This document shows, piece by piece, positions 62,243 through 64,000 of a DNA stretch of 64,000 nt. Positions within the stretch are counted from its first letter, which is position 1. Each line of letters begins with the position of its first letter. Location: the NCBI RefSeq assembly GCF_037975245.1, contig NC_092580.1, positions 27,433,501-27,497,500 of the forward strand. Direction: 5' to 3'. This stretch comes from Apostichopus japonicus (lineage: Eukaryota; Echinodermata; Holothuroidea; Aspidochirotida; Stichopodidae). Below the pieces are notes generated by a model. The model was not told the origin of the DNA and searched no databases. It was given only the letters and a program-made list of their open reading frames with translations. The translations under genes and the position numbers were made by a program.

Positions 62243-62607
62243 CTGAGGTGGGCAACCTATGGCCTGCGGGTCACATGCGGCCCGCCAGTGATTGTTTTGC
62301 GGCCCGTGAGATGTCTCAAGAAAAAGGAAAAATATCAATCTATTTTACATCATCACAGAAAACGAGCTAGCGGCTTTGAATTTATCGGCACTAATGATGC
62401 TGTCAGGTATGCCTATTACCCCCATTAATTATCAACTGTACTGTATTGACATTATGTTTTTGTGTGATTACAGATTAAGTACACACACCTATTGCTTGAA
62501 GGTCCTCGGAATCAAAGGTTTGAAATCAACAGCAGGTCGTTGGTGCGGCCCAGTCAATTTCACTCCTTATATCTGGCCCATTCATTAAAAACGGTTGCCC
62601 ACCCCTG
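62243..62607. mobile_element. hAT-type MITE
   Basis: Left end CTGAGGTGGGCAACC and right end (reversed) CAGGGGTGGGCAACC, with a perfect 8-bp duplication CCTTACCC at 62235-62242 and 62608-62615. Internal GCGGCCC motifs near both ends are typical of this widespread hAT group. It adjoins the signal-peptide-like exon at 62,614. Confidence 0.85.
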
Positions 62608-62613
62608 CCTTAC

Positions 62614-62717
62614 CCTATTGCCACATATTTTATAGGGATAGAGTTTTTGTCTGCTAAACCTTCTATGATGAAAACACAAAGTACTACCGCACCAAAAACC
62701 ATTTGCAGCAGCGACAT
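62614..62717 (-). CDS. Possible signal-peptide exon, gene unassigned
   Basis: An ATG at 62717 opens MSLLQMVFGAVVLCVFIIEG then LADKN, a good n-region, hydrophobic core and GLA cleavage site. The frame ends at GG|GTAAGG, a consensus donor, phase 2. It is on the laminin strand and upstream of it, so it could be that gene's first coding exon; LAMB1 begins in a similar way. It cannot join directly to the exon at 54,977 (phase mismatch), and no LN-domain exons were found in between. The donor lies inside the target duplication of a hAT-like element. Confidence 0.35.
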
Positions 62718-64000
62718 TCTAATAAAGTCAATCCTCAAGTCGAGTAGACTAGTCAGATATTTTTTAACCAGCCACCCACCCGTTAAGGGCAGAGATCTCA
62801 AAATGAAAGAATGGTGCCATATTTGTACTTATTCAAAATGTCAATACGACAAAACTATTTGTGACTCGCATAACAAAGACATGTTACATTCATACAACCT
62901 ATTCTGCCAGATTTTTCACACCAGTAGAAGCATTTTTTTTTCTTTTGAATTCAGTCTTTTTATTTGCCATCAAACTAAACAGCAATCAATCTCTCAAGTA
63001 CTTCCGTGAAAACGGTTTCCTGTTCCTGCGTAGAAAATCCCACAGAAGAAAGTCGAGCCTTTTGATATACAGTAGACAGTATTAAATAGCAGTACCGCCT
63101 CAAACTACATGCTAATTCTTGTTAGAAAGAAAGAGAAAAAATAACTGACTCTTTGAAACTCTTTCTTTAAACCAAAGGTCTTAAGGAACAGATGGACAGC
63201 AGTTCAAACTGAGGAAACATTGATGATATGGGAAAGTCTGACTAAATGTGACTTAAGTAACATGGTCGTCCTTGACTGCTTTGACTTTTCCCACACTCGA
63301 ACCTCAGACGGCCAATCAAAATCAAGATCTCCATTAGATAGTTCCTGAGGAAATTCCGCTTTTTCGCACCAGAGCCATTTCTGGGTCGCTTGCATGGCAG
63401 ACTCGACTCTTGGTATAGACAAACACAGATGGATCCGCAGACTAATAAACCTGGAATCCTTTTCGTCCCAGATACCCGCTGCACAGAGGTCAACGTTACA
63501 TAAAACATACCACACAGACTTAATTATTTACAGTACCAGCAACTACCTGAGTGTAGAGTTTTAGTTGAATAATGAATATATAACAATTAACACAGTCAAA
63601 ACAATTGAGTCATTCACTGTAAAATGTGCCTGAAAATAAACGAATGCTATAAAACTACTTCTAATGAAATTGAGAAACATCACAGCAAGGACGAGACGAC
63701 AGACAACTTAAGCTTCATCAGGGGTGGTGGAGTGGGGAAGGGAATAGAGAGGGGCTACCTTCAAAGACCAATACAGAGCAAAGTCATTTGACAAAGGTGT
63801 ATAGTTCTACAACTAGGACATGGAAGGGAAACATTAGAGGTGGTATTTTCTGTGTGTTTTTGTTTGTTGGGGTCTAACTTTTCTAAGAAGCAAGACTGGC
63901 ATTGGGTAGCTTAAGGTACTGCCAATAATATTATCCTGCAAGGTCTTCTGTTGCATTGACTTATGAATATGAATACCAACTTTTTCTTTCATACTTAAAA
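62718..64000. other. Right end, mostly unassigned
   Basis: Apart from the open frame at 63,204-63,515, nothing is recognised. No strong splice or promoter signals were seen. Confidence 0.4.
63204..63515 (-). other. Unassigned open reading frame, possible exon
   Basis: About 100 codons open on the minus strand, with an acceptor-like CTCTGTGCAG near 63,485 and tryptophan-rich text (QKWLWCEKAEF, DFDWPSEVRVWEK). No family was recognised and no good donor is seen before the stop. It may be an exon of a neighbouring gene or chance. Confidence 0.2.

Overview
The window is eukaryotic DNA, most likely from a marine invertebrate deuterostome. An echinoderm such as a sea cucumber or sea urchin is the best guess, but the species cannot be fixed from sequence alone. 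The reasons are small conserved exons with GT-AG introns, AT-rich introns full of short DNA transposons, tRNA-derived SINEs and poly-C/poly-G runs, and two deuterostome-type genes whose exon phases join cleanly.

Left part (1-3,994): intergenic, with the 3' end of a dead LINE at about 3,438-3,616. Plus-strand gene (4,025-15,476): a complete M20 metallopeptidase of the PM20D1 type in 11 coding exons, 509 residues. All zinc-site residues are present, an N-terminal hydrophobic segment is seen, and the C-terminus ends in HTDEL. Its first intron carries one hAT-type MITE nested in another, both with perfect 8-bp target duplications.

Middle (15,477-20,613): intergenic space between two convergent genes, with a direct duplication of about 190 bp and AT-rich filler. 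Minus-strand gene (54,977 down to 20,614): most of a laminin beta chain (LAMB1/LAMB2 type) in 26 exons, 1,480 residues. It covers the second half of the first LE repeat, LE2-5, the type-B laminin IV domain, eight more LE repeats, coiled coil II, the beta-knob, coiled coil I and the C-terminal cysteine. The signal peptide and laminin N-terminal domain are not joined to it in this window. A signal-peptide-like exon lies at 62,614-62,717 on the same strand, but no LN exons were found between.

The laminin introns hold most of the unusual structure. A 40-bp minisatellite abuts a laminin 5' splice site and repeats that donor motif in almost every unit. A 42-bp minisatellite of about 34 units creates a spurious 389-codon reading frame. 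A frameshifted, intron-containing copy of a transposon-associated gene family sits in the same strand direction at 50,063-52,001. There are also two SINE-like insertions and several hAT-like and other TIR elements. The right end (54,978-64,000) is mainly repeat-bearing non-coding DNA.

The two genes have unrelated roles. One makes a secretory-pathway N-acyl amino acid synthase/hydrolase and the other a basement-membrane subunit. They appear to be neighbours only, arranged tail to tail.
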